Made by a program: the position numbers and the translations under genes. 64,000 nt of DNA from UBA2287 sp964479665 (GTDB lineage: Bacteria; Bacteroidota; Bacteroidia; Bacteroidales; Tenuifilaceae): contig CAYZNN010000014.1 in the NCBI GenBank assembly GCA_964479665.1, positions 13,995 to 77,994 on the forward strand, written 5' to 3'. Positions 10,148 to 18,818 of this stretch are shown here, one piece after another (positions within the stretch are counted from its first letter, which is position 1; the number at the start of each line of letters is the position of its first letter). The notes beneath the pieces are model-generated. The model was not told the DNA's origin. It saw nothing but the letters and a program-made list of their open reading frames with translations, and did no database searches.

Positions 10148-10759
10148 CTAAATAAAGCCACCGGCACTTGCTATATGAATTAACGAGGCAGTATTTTTAG
10201 CACCGAGTTTAAGAATTAAATTTTTTCGATGGCTATCGGCAGTAAGCGGGCTAATGAATAGCTTATCGGCAATTTCGGCGTTGGTTAAGCCTTGGGCTAT
10301 AAGATGCAAAACCTCAATTTCTCGTTTGCTAAGGAACATTTGATTGTTGCATTTGGAGTGCAGCAACCTTTCAATTTCAGGGGAGAAATAATTTTCGCCT
10401 TCGCTCACACAAATAATAGCTTCAATTATCTCAGATGGAGTGGCGTTTTTTAGTAAATATCCCTGCACTCCATTCCTTATCATTTCCTGAACATAATATT
10501 TCTGATTGTACGAAGTAAGGGCAATAATTTTTTGCTGTGGGTTGGTTTGAATTATTGCCTTGCTAATTTCGGTGCCGCTGCCATCGGGTAGTTTTATATC
10601 GAGCAGAATAACATCAGGCCTATATTCATTGAAAAGGGCCATGCATTCTCTTGCGCTACGCGCAATTGCACAAACTGAAATGGTGCCGTTGCCCGAGAGG
10701 GAATTTTGAAGCCCTTCGGCTATAAGTGGATGGTCGTCGACTATTAATACTTTAATCAT
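10148..10759 (-). CDS. LuxR/NarL-family response regulator
   Basis: A 203-residue two-component regulator. The N-terminal receiver domain begins MIKVLIVDDHP with the acidic pair at residues 8-9. The phosphoacceptor aspartate lies in VILLDIKLPDG and the conserved lysine in GYLLKNATP. The C-terminal LuxR helix-turn-helix contains LSKREIEVLHLIAQGLTN, EIADKLFIS and TADSHRKN. The start ATG at 10759 overlaps the stop of the upstream gene by ATGA, so the two are translationally coupled. Its natural partner would be a NarX/DegS-type histidine kinase, but the coupled gene is only a degenerate relative of one. Confidence 0.93.
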   Translation of the reverse strand: MIKVLIVDDHPLIAEGLQNSLSGNGTISVCAIARSARECMALFNEYRPDVILLDIKLPDGSGTEISKAIIQTNPQQKIIALTSYNQKYYVQEMIRNGVQGYLLKNATPSEIIEAIICVSEGENYFSPEIERLLHSKCNNQMFLSKREIEVLHLIAQGLTNAEIADKLFISPLTADSHRKNLILKLGAKNTASLIHIASAGGFI

Positions 10760-11286
10760 GGTTGTAATGGAGTTGTCTTCATACAAACACCTATTTGTAA
10801 AGAATAAGGGGCTGGTTGAAGTATGTTGGCATTTAAACTTGTAAAGTGTTGAGAAATATTTTCGAATTGGCCGGCAATTATTCTGCTAAAGCTATCAGAT
10901 TTTGAGCAATTAATAGTCGAAAACGTAATCTCTATTAAAACAGGCGAAAGCGTGAGATGTAGAATTAACGACAATTCCGGTTCGGCTTGTTTTTGTACCT
11001 CAACCAAATTGTAAATAAGTTTGAACAATCCCAGTTCTATTTTAGGAAAATACCTTATAAGCCCCCCTTTCATTGAGAAGAAAATCAAAAATCCCTTGTC
11101 AGAACTAACTCGCTGGCACAACTCAGTTAACGACTGCTGAAGACCATGTGTGAAAAGTGTTTCGGGGATAAGGCTCTGTCGTATTCGTTTCAATTCAACA
11201 GAGTAAGCCCCAATGCCTTGTATAGTGTTGCTTAGCAAACCGAGTTTTTGATGATACGGATTGGGTTCTTTGCCAATCATTAGCAT
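10756..11286 (-). CDS. Degenerate histidine-kinase-like protein coupled to the LuxR regulator
   Basis: A 176-residue protein with no signal peptide or transmembrane helix. Residues around 35-60 (RIRQSLIPETLFTHGLQQSL) match the segment after the phosphoacceptor helix of NarX/DegS-type kinases (usually of the form VRRISHNLMPxxLxxxGL). A possible HxxLG remnant (YHQKLG) lies near the start, but the usual roughly 60-residue spacing is collapsed. Where the ATPase N-box should be there is LFKLIYNLVEVQKQA, and no DxGxG/GLG G-boxes follow. ATP hydrolysis is therefore unlikely. The longer frame begins with a TTG; I prefer ATG 11286 (ATG 11280 is also possible). It could be a scaffold or phosphatase-like partner, or a decaying kinase. 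Confidence 0.6.
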   Translation of the reverse strand: MLMIGKEPNPYHQKLGLLSNTIQGIGAYSVELKRIRQSLIPETLFTHGLQQSLTELCQRVSSDKGFLIFFSMKGGLIRYFPKIELGLFKLIYNLVEVQKQAEPELSLILHLTLSPVLIEITFSTINCSKSDSFSRIIAGQFENISQHFTSLNANILQPAPYSLQIGVCMKTTPLQP

Positions 11287-11443
11287 GATAAAAGTTGATA
11301 TGGACAAATGTATTTACTTTCCTATGGCAAAAAATCCCCTTTTTAGTGGATTGATGAAAAAAATTATCCTTAATTACTTTGCAATAAGTTTTTATGTTGT
11401 GTAATTTCGAAATATTTAGTAGTCGAAAATAATACCTGTAATC

Positions 11444-12143
11444 ATGAAGAATATCAAATTGTTTTTATTGCCAATGCTGGCACTCTTCTCAATGGGCTCT
11501 TTGTTTGGCCAGAATTGCGAAACCTTTTACCCATTAAACAAGGGGGGGGGTAATTGAAACCCAGAGTTTTAATGCTAAAGGTAAGCTTACTGGTTGGGTT
11601 CGCCAAACCATTCTCGATGTTCAGCACGGCACCAATTCAGCTGCAGTACTTGTAAAGTCCGAAACTTTCGACCCCAAAGGGAAAGAACTAGCAGCGCAGG
11701 AGTTGACCATGAAATGCGAGAATGGAATTTTTATTATGGACATGAAAGGATTTATTGACCCTAAAACAATGGGCAATAGTGCCGAAATGGAAGTGAAAAT
11801 AGATGCAAAAAACATGGAGTTCCCGGCATTGCTAACTTCTGGTATGATTTTGAAAGACGCCAGTATTCGCATTTCTATGGGTCCGGGAGGAATGACATTT
11901 ATGAATATTGAGACCCGCATATTTAACCGAAAGGTTGAAGGTACTGAATCCATTACAACCCCAGCAGGAACATTCGAATGCTATAAAATTAGCTACGAAT
12001 CGGAAGTAAAAGCTATGGTTAAGGTTACTGTAAAGGGCGTGCAGTACATTGCCAAGAATGTGGGTGTGGTTCGCTCTGAGAATTACGACAAAAATGGAAA
12101 ACTGACCGATTATTCGGTTATTTCAAAAATATCGGGGAACTAA
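11444..12143 (+). pseudogene. Secreted TapB/DUF3108-like protein, frameshifted in a run of nine G
   Basis: From ATG 11444 a signal peptide is read (MKNIKLFLLPMLALFSMGSLFGQ), followed by NCETFYPLNKGG. The run of nine G at 11542-11550 then throws the frame, and TGA at 11555-11557 ends it after 37 residues. Reading the tract as eight G restores a continuous frame (VIETQSFNAKGKLTGW) to the TAA at 12141-12143, for a protein of about 232 residues. The body resembles bacteroidetal TapB/DUF3108-like secreted proteins (start of the form CxxYYPLKxGxxxxY). It is either a real +1 slippage mutation, a phase-variable tract or an assembly error. The downstream frame shows no other damage. Confidence 0.65.
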
Positions 12144-12189
12144 ATTCCCGCTTTAATTAATAAATTCTTTTAAATTAAAACTTTAAACT

Positions 12190-12753
12190 ATGAAAAGATC
12201 TGTTTTTGCTTTTATGCTTGTTAGCATATTTGGTTTTGGTGCTAGTGCACAGGAAAGCACCTTCAAAGTAGGCGATAAGGTGGTTAATGTTGGCCTTGGA
12301 ATTGGGAATGTTCACTACTCGGGCAGTGGCTATAAAACTCAAATTCCACCTCTTTCTGCATCGTTCGAAATGGGTGTAAAGGATGGTATTCTCGAAAAGG
12401 GATTGATTGGCGTTGGCGGTTACCTTGGCTATGCCAGTTACAAATGGACGAGCGTGTGGAATGGCGATGAATATGGTTGGAAATATTCGAACTTTATTTT
12501 GGGTGCAAGGGGAACTTTTCACTATCCATTAATCGACAAGTTGGATACCTATTCGGGTTTAATGCTTGGTTACGAAGTAGTTTCAGTGTCAGAAATTGGT
12601 GTACCCACAGGTTGGGGAAGTGCCAACGCCAGCGGTTTTATTTGGTCGTGGTATGCTGGTGGTCGTTACTACTTTACCAATAAAATTGCAGGTATGCTTG
12701 AGTTAGGATATGGCATAACATACCTAAACTTGGGTGTTGCAATAAAGCTATAA
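12190..12753 (+). CDS. Small outer-membrane beta-barrel protein
   Basis: 187 residues with a clear signal peptide (MKRSVFAFMLVSIFGFGASAQ, cleaved after SAQ). The rest is made of short alternating hydrophobic/aromatic strands and glycine-rich turns (GLGIGNVHYSGSGY, YWYAGGRYYFTNKIAGMLELGYG-like pattern), ending in a hydrophobic residue pattern. This matches the OmpW/PF13568-type eight-stranded barrels of Bacteroidetes. It follows the TapB-like gene by 46 bases and is followed by a strong bidirectional terminator. Ligand and role cannot be read from the sequence. Confidence 0.75.
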   Translation: MKRSVFAFMLVSIFGFGASAQESTFKVGDKVVNVGLGIGNVHYSGSGYKTQIPPLSASFEMGVKDGILEKGLIGVGGYLGYASYKWTSVWNGDEYGWKYSNFILGARGTFHYPLIDKLDTYSGLMLGYEVVSVSEIGVPTGWGSANASGFIWSWYAGGRYYFTNKIAGMLELGYGITYLNLGVAIKL

Positions 12754-12770
12754 TTTATTTCAAGAATAAA

Positions 12771-12813
12771 AGGGAGAGCCTTCGCATAACTTATCGATGC
12801 GAAGGCTCTCCCT
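12771..12813. terminator. Bidirectional rho-independent terminator
   Basis: A perfect 17-bp stem (12771-12787 with 12797-12813) with a 9-base loop. It is flanked by A/T-rich tails on both sides and placed between the convergent barrel gene and anti-sigma gene, so it can end transcription from either side. Confidence 0.9.
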
Positions 12814-13965
12814 TTAGTTTAAACATATTTTTAGTTGATGGGTTAACAATACTCTAACTGGGGTCCCCCTTTGTCTTCCGGGTTTCCAGGGAGGGCTTTT
12901 TTCAACTACCTTTAAAACCTCGCTATCAATTTCGGGGGTTAATCCTTTTACAATTCTAGTATTGCTCACCTTGCCATCGGGTTCAACAATGAACTCTATA
13001 TATATGGTACCTTGGATCTGATGGGTTAATACCGAATTTGGCAGATTTGCCCTGATATACTCTAAAAAAGGGCTGTAATCTTTAGCGTAGAATTGTGGCA
13101 TCTCTTCAACCATAATAAATACCTCATCGCTTTTTGTGCCTCCCTTCTCTGCCCCTCCCAACAACTCGTATGCATTTATGCCCGAGTTGGTACTGGTTTT
13201 CTTGCTCTCTACCATTTTCGACGATAAGTCCCTACCGCTTTGGGCCCTCTGAACAGTACTTTCGGAGGCTGCTATTGAGGGTGCCGACACAGTTGCTAAT
13301 CCTGATGCTATGCCTTTGGGGCTATTAGTAGTGCTTGGCGCGCTATCGGGCTTTGGCGATATGGTCTCAACTTTTCCAAGGGTAACCACCGTAACCGCTT
13401 CGGCAAGTTTCATATCGTAAATAGCATCCGCCTTTTCTTGGCCAGTTGCTACTTCATTGGCTAATGTAACCAGAGACGCAGCTTGGTTGCGTTTACCATT
13501 CGTTTTACCAACGTTCGAGGTCAATACTCCGGTGTGGTTTGCACCATTTGGGAGATCTTTGCCAAGGTACTTGCCTTTCCATACGCTTTCGTTTCTATAT
13601 AGGTTCTCAGCAAGAACGGGACTAGAGTTTAAACCAGAAAAATAGTAGTAACTCAGAAACGAAATGGAAAGAACCAATGCCAGAGAGGCTGCAATGCCTA
13701 ACCAGTAACCAACAGACAATCTGTGTTTTTCCTGTGCCTTGCTGTCAATAAGGGCATTCAATTCGGAAACAATGCTGCTTAACTCTTCATTTGGCCCAAG
13801 TTGCAGAATACCTTCAAGTTCATCGGAGCACATGCTGCAAGTAGCTATGTGCCTTTCTATTTGTTCAGCATTGCCGCCAACAATTTCACCCTTCGAAAAG
13901 CGGAGCAAAGTATCGCTATCGGGGCATAGGCTTGTGCTTTGGTATGTTGGATTATTATTTTTCAT
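12814..13965 (-). CDS. Anti-sigma factor with zinc-finger, one membrane helix and TonB C-terminal domain
   Basis: Domain order in the 383 residues: an N-terminal anti-sigma zinc-finger with HIATCSMC (HxxxCxxC, about residues 39-46), a transmembrane helix around residues 85-108 (YWLGIAASLALVLSISFLSYYYF), a low-complexity periplasmic linker rich in Ser/Ala/Thr, and a C-terminal TonB-type domain from about 290 (GTIYIEFIVEPDGKVSN, PPWKPGRQRGTPVRV). The ECF sigma gene lies immediately upstream; with ATG 13965 they overlap by 11 bases. The protein should hold the sigma factor at the inner membrane and present a TonB-like domain to the periplasm. An alternative start at 13980 would overlap the sigma gene by 26 bases. 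Confidence 0.85.
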   Translation of the reverse strand: MKNNNPTYQSTSLCPDSDTLLRFSKGEIVGGNAEQIERHIATCSMCSDELEGILQLGPNEELSSIVSELNALIDSKAQEKHRLSVGYWLGIAASLALVLSISFLSYYYFSGLNSSPVLAENLYRNESVWKGKYLGKDLPNGANHTGVLTSNVGKTNGKRNQAASLVTLANEVATGQEKADAIYDMKLAEAVTVVTLGKVETISPKPDSAPSTTNSPKGIASGLATVSAPSIAASESTVQRAQSGRDLSSKMVESKKTSTNSGINAYELLGGAEKGGTKSDEVFIMVEEMPQFYAKDYSPFLEYIRANLPNSVLTHQIQGTIYIEFIVEPDGKVSNTRIVKGLTPEIDSEVLKVVEKSPPWKPGRQRGTPVRVLLTHQLKICLN

Positions 13966-14536
13966 TTTTTGTGAGACCAATTTTCAGGTTTCGTTTTCCA
14001 TTCTGAATGTAGCTCTTTACCTCGTTCAGGCTGTATCCTGTTTCATCGGCAATTTCCTTATAACTTTTCTCTTTTAGGTAGAGAAGTTCAACGCACGTTC
14101 GCTGCTCATGCGACAGGTTGCAAAGTTCCATCTCTAAATTTGCAATCCTCTCTTCCAAAACAGATCCGGTATCTAGATGGGTTTCAATTCCATTTTCCAT
14201 AAAAGTGTTCACCTTTTTTGACGGATCGCCATCGATAGTTATGAGCGTTCTGGCATTTCTGAACTGCTGCATGCAGTAATTCCGCGCAACGCTGTAAAGC
14301 CATGGTTTAAAATTGGTTACTTCGTGCCGCTTCAAATCGTCGAAAAGTTTTTCGAAAATCTGCATCACGGCATCTTTACTATCGGCTGTGTTTTTCAGAT
14401 ACTTATTGCAGATTGAGAATGTAAATGCAGTATAGCGTTTAAAAAGTACTCCCACAATGTTCTTATCACCCTTGCTTTTGTATAGGGCAATCAGTTGGGC
14501 ATCGGTAAGGCCCTCTATGTTCTTGTTTTGTAGCAA
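13955..14536 (-). CDS. ECF-type RNA polymerase sigma-70 factor
   Basis: 193 residues with a region 2 (YTAFTFSICNKYLKNTADSKDAVMQ-type helix, then LFDDL and WLYSVARNYC) and a region 4 helix-turn-helix (LSHEQRTCVELLYLKEKSY, EIADETGYSLNEVKSY). This is the standard small extracytoplasmic-function architecture. It is co-transcribed with, and overlaps, the membrane anti-sigma gene. It is divergent from the broken VWA gene that starts 120 bases away, which may have been a regulon member. Confidence 0.93.
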   Translation of the reverse strand: MLQNKNIEGLTDAQLIALYKSKGDKNIVGVLFKRYTAFTFSICNKYLKNTADSKDAVMQIFEKLFDDLKRHEVTNFKPWLYSVARNYCMQQFRNARTLITIDGDPSKKVNTFMENGIETHLDTGSVLEERIANLEMELCNLSHEQRTCVELLYLKEKSYKEIADETGYSLNEVKSYIQNGKRNLKIGLTKNEK

Positions 14537-14655
14537 TCCTTTGCAAATCAGAGGTTCATGCCAAAAGTAGTAAAAAATAGGATTGGTTTATGGAAAACCA
14601 TTCCTTAAAGTATCAATGGGTAAACGTATTGTTGAGCCCCAAAATTGTAAAAATT

Positions 14656-16528
14656 ATGAAAACACTAGTTTTAGCGGCATGTATTCTAATTATGGGAGCA
14701 TTTGCCGCAAATAATCAGCAGAAGGGAAGCTAGCATGTGAGGTTAATCATGCCGAGAGTGGAAAGCCCATTGTTAAGGCTTATATTCATGTTATGCAATC
14801 GGGAAAGTTAATTACTCAACTCCAAACCGATGCCACTGGGAACCTTCGGGTCGGACTGCCCGTAGGGACCTATCAGGTTCGTTTCTCAGCTGCCGGCTTA
14901 GCCGACCAAATCCTATCGGTTCACGTTAGTATGGCTAAAACAACCTCGTTAAAGGTTGTACTTCGCAAACCAGTAAGGCAGGAAGTTTCGGATGAATTAT
15001 TAGTTTTATGCGATGTCCCGGCTCCAGAGTATAAAAGAAGTGAAAAAACAGCGACCCCTGGTGAAGCCAGTGCTGCATACTAGCAATAACTAGTTGCGAT
15101 TTCGAGGATCAATATGTTGAGCATAATACCGAAGGGTACGATGTTGTTAACGAGAACGGGTTTAAGGAGGTGCGTTATTCCCCTTTATCCACCTTCTCCA
15201 TCGATGTCGATAGGGCCTCGTATGCCAATGTGCGCCGGTTCCTCTCTCAAAACCAGAAGCCAGTAAAGGATGCCGTACGTATTGAGGAGCTAATTAATTA
15301 CTTCAACTATAACTACCCCCAACCACGAAATGGGCATCCATTTTCAGTAACGGTTGAAGCCGATGCTTGTCCGTGGAATTCCAAATGGCAATTGGTACTA
15401 ATTGGGTTAAAGGGTGAAAACCTTAATGAGGAGCAGATTCCACCCTGCAATATAGTTTTTTTAATTGACGTTTCAGGCTCAATGAATACTCCCAACCGCC
15501 TTCCACTGGTTAAGCAGTCCCTTTCTTTTTTAGTTGAACGACTTCGAAAGTTCGATAGGGTAGCCATTGTGGTTTATGCTGGAGCAGCAGGGCTTGTGCT
15601 CGAATCGACACCAGGAACTAATAAAACGAAAATTCTCGAAGCAATTGATAGGCTTCAGGCTGGAGGGTCAACTGCGGGGGGTGCTGGTATAAATTTGGTC
15701 TATAAGATTGCTAAGGAAAACTATTTGCATGGTGGGAATAATAGGGTTATTCTCGCTACCGATGGCGATTTTAATATGGGTGCCAGCAGCGATGCTGAAA
15801 TGGTTCGTCTTATAGAGGGGAAGCGTAAAAATGGTGTTTTTTTTTCGGAGCCTGGTTTTGGTATGGGTAATTCTAAGGATTCGAAAATGGAAAAACTATC
15901 CATTGCGGGTAATGGAAACTATGCATGCATCGATAATATTCTTGAGGCAAAAAAAGTATTTGGTACCGAAACGTGGGGTACGCTATACACCATTGCAATG
16001 GATGTGAAAATTCAGGTAGAATTCAACCCTGTTAAAGTAAAGGCTTACCGCCTTATAGGTTACGAAAACGGATTGCTCAACAAGGAAAATTTCAACAACG
16101 ATAAAAAGGATGCAGGAGATATTGGGTGTGGCCATACGGTTACCGCACTATACGAAATTAATCCTGCCTCTTCCGAAGAAAGTGTTTCGGGTGTTGGTCC
16201 ATTAGAATACCAGAAAGCTCAAACTGTGGATAGCAAAAACCTTATGACAATTAAGCTGAGGCACAAACAGCCAAATGAGGATGAAAGCATATCAATAGTC
16301 GAAAGGTTGGATGCAGCCAAGCTAAAAGCAACAACAAATATTAAGTTTGCTTCTGCTGTAGTCGAATCTGGTATGCTATTGCGCTACTCGGAACATAGAG
16401 GCAATGCGTCTTTCAATGCGGCAATTGCTAGGGCAAAGGGTTCAAGAGAAAACGATGAGCATGGCTATCGGTCCGATTTTGTTAAAATGGCCGAAATGGC
16501 TCAGATGATTTACAGATTGATGTGTTAA
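14656..16528 (+). pseudogene. Broken von Willebrand factor A protein (YfbK-like), two frameshifts
   Basis: Three reading frames together make one protein of about 620 residues. First comes a signal peptide from ATG 14656 (MKTLVLAACILIMGAFA) that stops at TAG 14731. Next is a carboxypeptidase-regulatory-like domain (ESGKPIVKAYIHVMQSGK, TDATGNLRVGLPVGTY) ending at TAG 15081. Last is the vWF_A N-terminal domain (STFSIDVDRASYANVRRFL), the VWA domain with MIDAS residues in DVSGSM and ATDGD, and a DUF3520 tail. Each shift is a net loss of one base. Usually invariant stretches have drifted: FFSEPGFGMG where I recall FLTVLGFGMG, and FGTETWGTLYT where I recall VLVTEMGGTLFT. That supports relaxed selection over sequencing error. 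Confidence 0.8.
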
Positions 16529-16541
16529 GGGTAGCGAAATG

Positions 16542-16590
16542 TGGGTTCGACTGCTTGACAAAATAACTGTTAGCACTTGAACCCATTTTT
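16542..16590. terminator. Weak hairpin between convergent genes
   Basis: A 9-bp imperfect stem (16542-16550 with 16577-16585) and a long loop, followed by a T run at 16586-16590. It lies between the VWA pseudogene and the convergent PAP2 gene, so it is only a possible terminator. Confidence 0.35.
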
Positions 16591-16595
16591 ATAAA

Positions 16596-17186
16596 TCAGT
16601 TCTTTGGTTGAGTGTTACTGAACGTTTGCTGGGCTATACGTGATATGATAAATGTATATAGACTGTGAACCACTTTGCCCAAAGTCAAGCCTAGCAAGGC
16701 TCCCACAATTATGTCGCCGGGGTAATGTACGCCCAAGTATATACGGCTGTATGAAACCAATGAAGCCCATAAGAAAATGGATATGGAGAACCACTTTTTC
16801 GATAGAACCAAATGCAGAAACATGGCAACTCCAAAGGTATTGGCTGCATGCGAGGAGACAAACCCGTATTTCCCTCCACATCGGCTTACTGTGTGCACAA
16901 GCTCTTTAATTTCAGGGTTATGGCAGGGGCGCAACCTTTCGAAAACATTTTTGAAAAAGTGTACCGATATTTGGTCGGCTAGTGTTACAACTAACGCAAT
17001 TCCCAGTAGAAGCCATAGTCCCTTTAAACCATATTTATTAAATAATAAATATAATATTCCAATATACAATGGAGCCCAAATAAGGTTTCCCGAAATGCGA
17101 AACATTAGCGTGTCGAAGGTAGGCGAATGGATCCCATTAAGAAATAGGAATAACTGGGTGTCAATATCAATTAGCCACTCAATCAT
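16596..17186 (-). CDS. PAP2-family membrane phosphatase
   Basis: 196-residue polytopic acid phosphatase of the PAP2 superfamily, probably acting on undecaprenyl-pyrophosphate or phosphatidate-type lipids at the periplasmic face. All three PAP2 motifs are visible: KNVFERLRP (KxxxxxxRP), SSHAAN (variant of PSGH) and SRIYLGVHYPGD (SRxxxxxHxxxD). The start ATG 17186 overlaps the obg stop by ATGA; the longer frame from 17210 would begin with non-conserved residues inside obg. It is the last gene of the hpt-adk-obg cluster. The substrate is inferred only from the family. Confidence 0.88.
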   Translation of the reverse strand: MIEWLIDIDTQLFLFLNGIHSPTFDTLMFRISGNLIWAPLYIGILYLLFNKYGLKGLWLLLGIALVVTLADQISVHFFKNVFERLRPCHNPEIKELVHTVSRCGGKYGFVSSHAANTFGVAMFLHLVLSKKWFSISIFLWASLVSYSRIYLGVHYPGDIIVGALLGLTLGKVVHSLYTFIISRIAQQTFSNTQPKN

Positions 17187-18178
17187 GCCAGTCGATTTAA
17201 TTCGGTCCAAATCATGTCCTTAAGTTTTTCAATGCCTAAACCTGTAACCGACGAAATAAAGACGTGGGGAATTGAGGGCACTTCAGCCATCATTTCGCGT
17301 TTCAGTTCCTCATCAATCAAGTCGCATTTGGTAATTGCTAACATACGCTGCTTGTCAAGCAGTTCGGGGTTGTACTTTTCTAGTTCGTTCAGCAAGGTAT
17401 TGTACTCGTTGGCAATATTTTTACTGTCGGATGGGATGGTAAAAAGCAGCATCGGGTTCCTCTCAATATGCCTCAGGAATCGAAGTCCTAGCCCTTTTCC
17501 CTCGCTAGCCCCTTCAATAATTCCGGGTATGTCGGCCATTACAAATGAACGGTTGTCGCGGTAGGGCACTATGCCAATATTTGGTTCGAGAGTTGTGAAT
17601 GCGTAATCGGCAATTTTGGGTTTAGCTGCCGATACAACCGAGAGTAAAGTCGACTTGCCAGCATTAGGAAACCCAACCAGACCAACGTCGGCCAAAATTT
17701 TCAGCTCCAATACAACTGCTGCTTCTATACCGGCTTCGCCCGGTTGGGAGAAACGAGGTGTTTGGTTTGTGGCAGATCTAAAATGCCAGTTCCCTTGGCC
17801 GCCTCGCCCGCCCTTTAATAGAATTTCAACCTGATCGTGTTGGGTTATTTCACAAAGGGGCTCTCTGGTTTCGGCGTCGAGCGCAACGGTACCAAGAGGG
17901 ACCTCAATTGTTACATCGGCGCCATCAGCTCCGGTTCGCCTTTGACCACCCCCGGGGTTTCCATGTTCAGCAAATATGTGGCGTTGATATTTAAGGTGAA
18001 TTAGAGTCCATAACTGACTGTTACCTTTAAGAAAAATATGGCCGCCACGACCGCCATCGCCGCCATCGGGGCCACCCTTTGGAACAAACTTTTCGCGATG
18101 CAAATGGGTGCTTCCCGCCCCTCCGTTGCCCGAACGGCAAAATATTTTCACATAATCAACAAAGTTCGACGAGGCCAT
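17183..18178 (-). CDS. obgE: Obg-family GTPase
   Basis: Ribosome-associated GTPase involved in 50S maturation and stress response. The N-terminal glycine-rich Obg fold (FVPKGGPDGGDGGRGG, GGRGGQGN) is followed by the G domain: G1 GFPNAGKST, switch TTLEPNIG, G3 DIPGIIEGA, G4 TKCD. The 331 residues stop soon after the G domain, so the C-terminal OCT domain seen in Firmicutes is absent, as in many Bacteroidetes. The start is ATG 18178; the longer frame uses a TTG two codons earlier. It follows adk by 37 bases. Confidence 0.96.
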   Translation of the reverse strand: MASSNFVDYVKIFCRSGNGGAGSTHLHREKFVPKGGPDGGDGGRGGHIFLKGNSQLWTLIHLKYQRHIFAEHGNPGGGQRRTGADGADVTIEVPLGTVALDAETREPLCEITQHDQVEILLKGGRGGQGNWHFRSATNQTPRFSQPGEAGIEAAVVLELKILADVGLVGFPNAGKSTLLSVVSAAKPKIADYAFTTLEPNIGIVPYRDNRSFVMADIPGIIEGASEGKGLGLRFLRHIERNPMLLFTIPSDSKNIANEYNTLLNELEKYNPELLDKQRMLAITKCDLIDEELKREMMAEVPSIPHVFISSVTGLGIEKLKDMIWTELNRLA

Positions 18179-18215
18179 GGGCAAAGAGTTATTAATTGCG
18201 ATTCAAACTAATATA

Positions 18216-18794
18216 TTAGTTATGTTTATCAATTGTAAGGCTTATGGTTTCGAATACTTCATCGATGCTCCCCATGCCCTTAATTCCGCAATATTTATTT
18301 TGGGCTCTGTAGTAATCAATCACATTTCGGGTAGTTTCGTTGTAAATTTTTATGCGGTTATTAATGATTGTCGTATTCTGATCGTTGGTTCTCCCGCTCG
18401 TTAACCCTCGGTGGGTTATCCTCTTTACAAGTTCGTTGTAATCAACTTCAAGGGTTATCATAAGGTCAATCGCAAGCTTTCGTTCAGAAAGTAATTCATC
18501 GAGGGATTGTGCCTGAAGAGTAGTTCGTGGAAACCCATCGAAAACGACTCCGCTTTTGCCAGCTAAATTTTCATCGAGTTGCCTTCCTATTATCCCTATA
18601 ACCAATTCGTCGGGCACCAGTTCACCCCTGTCCATGTATTTTTTTGCTTCAATTCCCCTGGGGGTTTGCCTTTCAATGGCATTGCGTAATATGTCGCCAG
18701 TAGCAATATGAAGCGAATTGTACTTTCCTATAAGGTTCTGCGATTGAGTTCCCTTGCCAGCACCCGGAGGGCCAAATAGAACTATTATAAGCAT
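18216..18794 (-). CDS. adk: Adenylate kinase
   Basis: Converts AMP and ATP to two ADP. 192 residues, the short form without a zinc-binding LID. P-loop GPPGAGKGTQ is at residues 8-17. AMP-binding residues are in HIATGDILR and FDGFPRTTLQAQ, and the short lid is at THRGLTSGR. It starts 24 bases after the hpt stop and is followed by obg, so purine salvage and energy balance genes are co-transcribed. Confidence 0.96.
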   Translation of the reverse strand: MLIIVLFGPPGAGKGTQSQNLIGKYNSLHIATGDILRNAIERQTPRGIEAKKYMDRGELVPDELVIGIIGRQLDENLAGKSGVVFDGFPRTTLQAQSLDELLSERKLAIDLMITLEVDYNELVKRITHRGLTSGRTNDQNTTIINNRIKIYNETTRNVIDYYRAQNKYCGIKGMGSIDEVFETISLTIDKHN

Positions 18795-18818
18795 GGCGAT
18801 TGTTGAGAAGTATTTTGA

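Noticed and set aside
11621..11953. Minus-strand frame of 110 codons over the TapB-like gene
   Set aside because: Shadow of the coding strand; no family resemblance.
12175..12522. Minus-strand frame of 115 codons over the outer-membrane barrel gene
   Set aside because: Antisense to a signal-peptide-bearing gene; nothing recognisable in the translation.
16777..17223. Plus-strand frame of 148 codons opposite the PAP2 gene
   Set aside because: Antisense shadow of a gene with all three catalytic motifs; no signal peptide, family pattern or own promoter.
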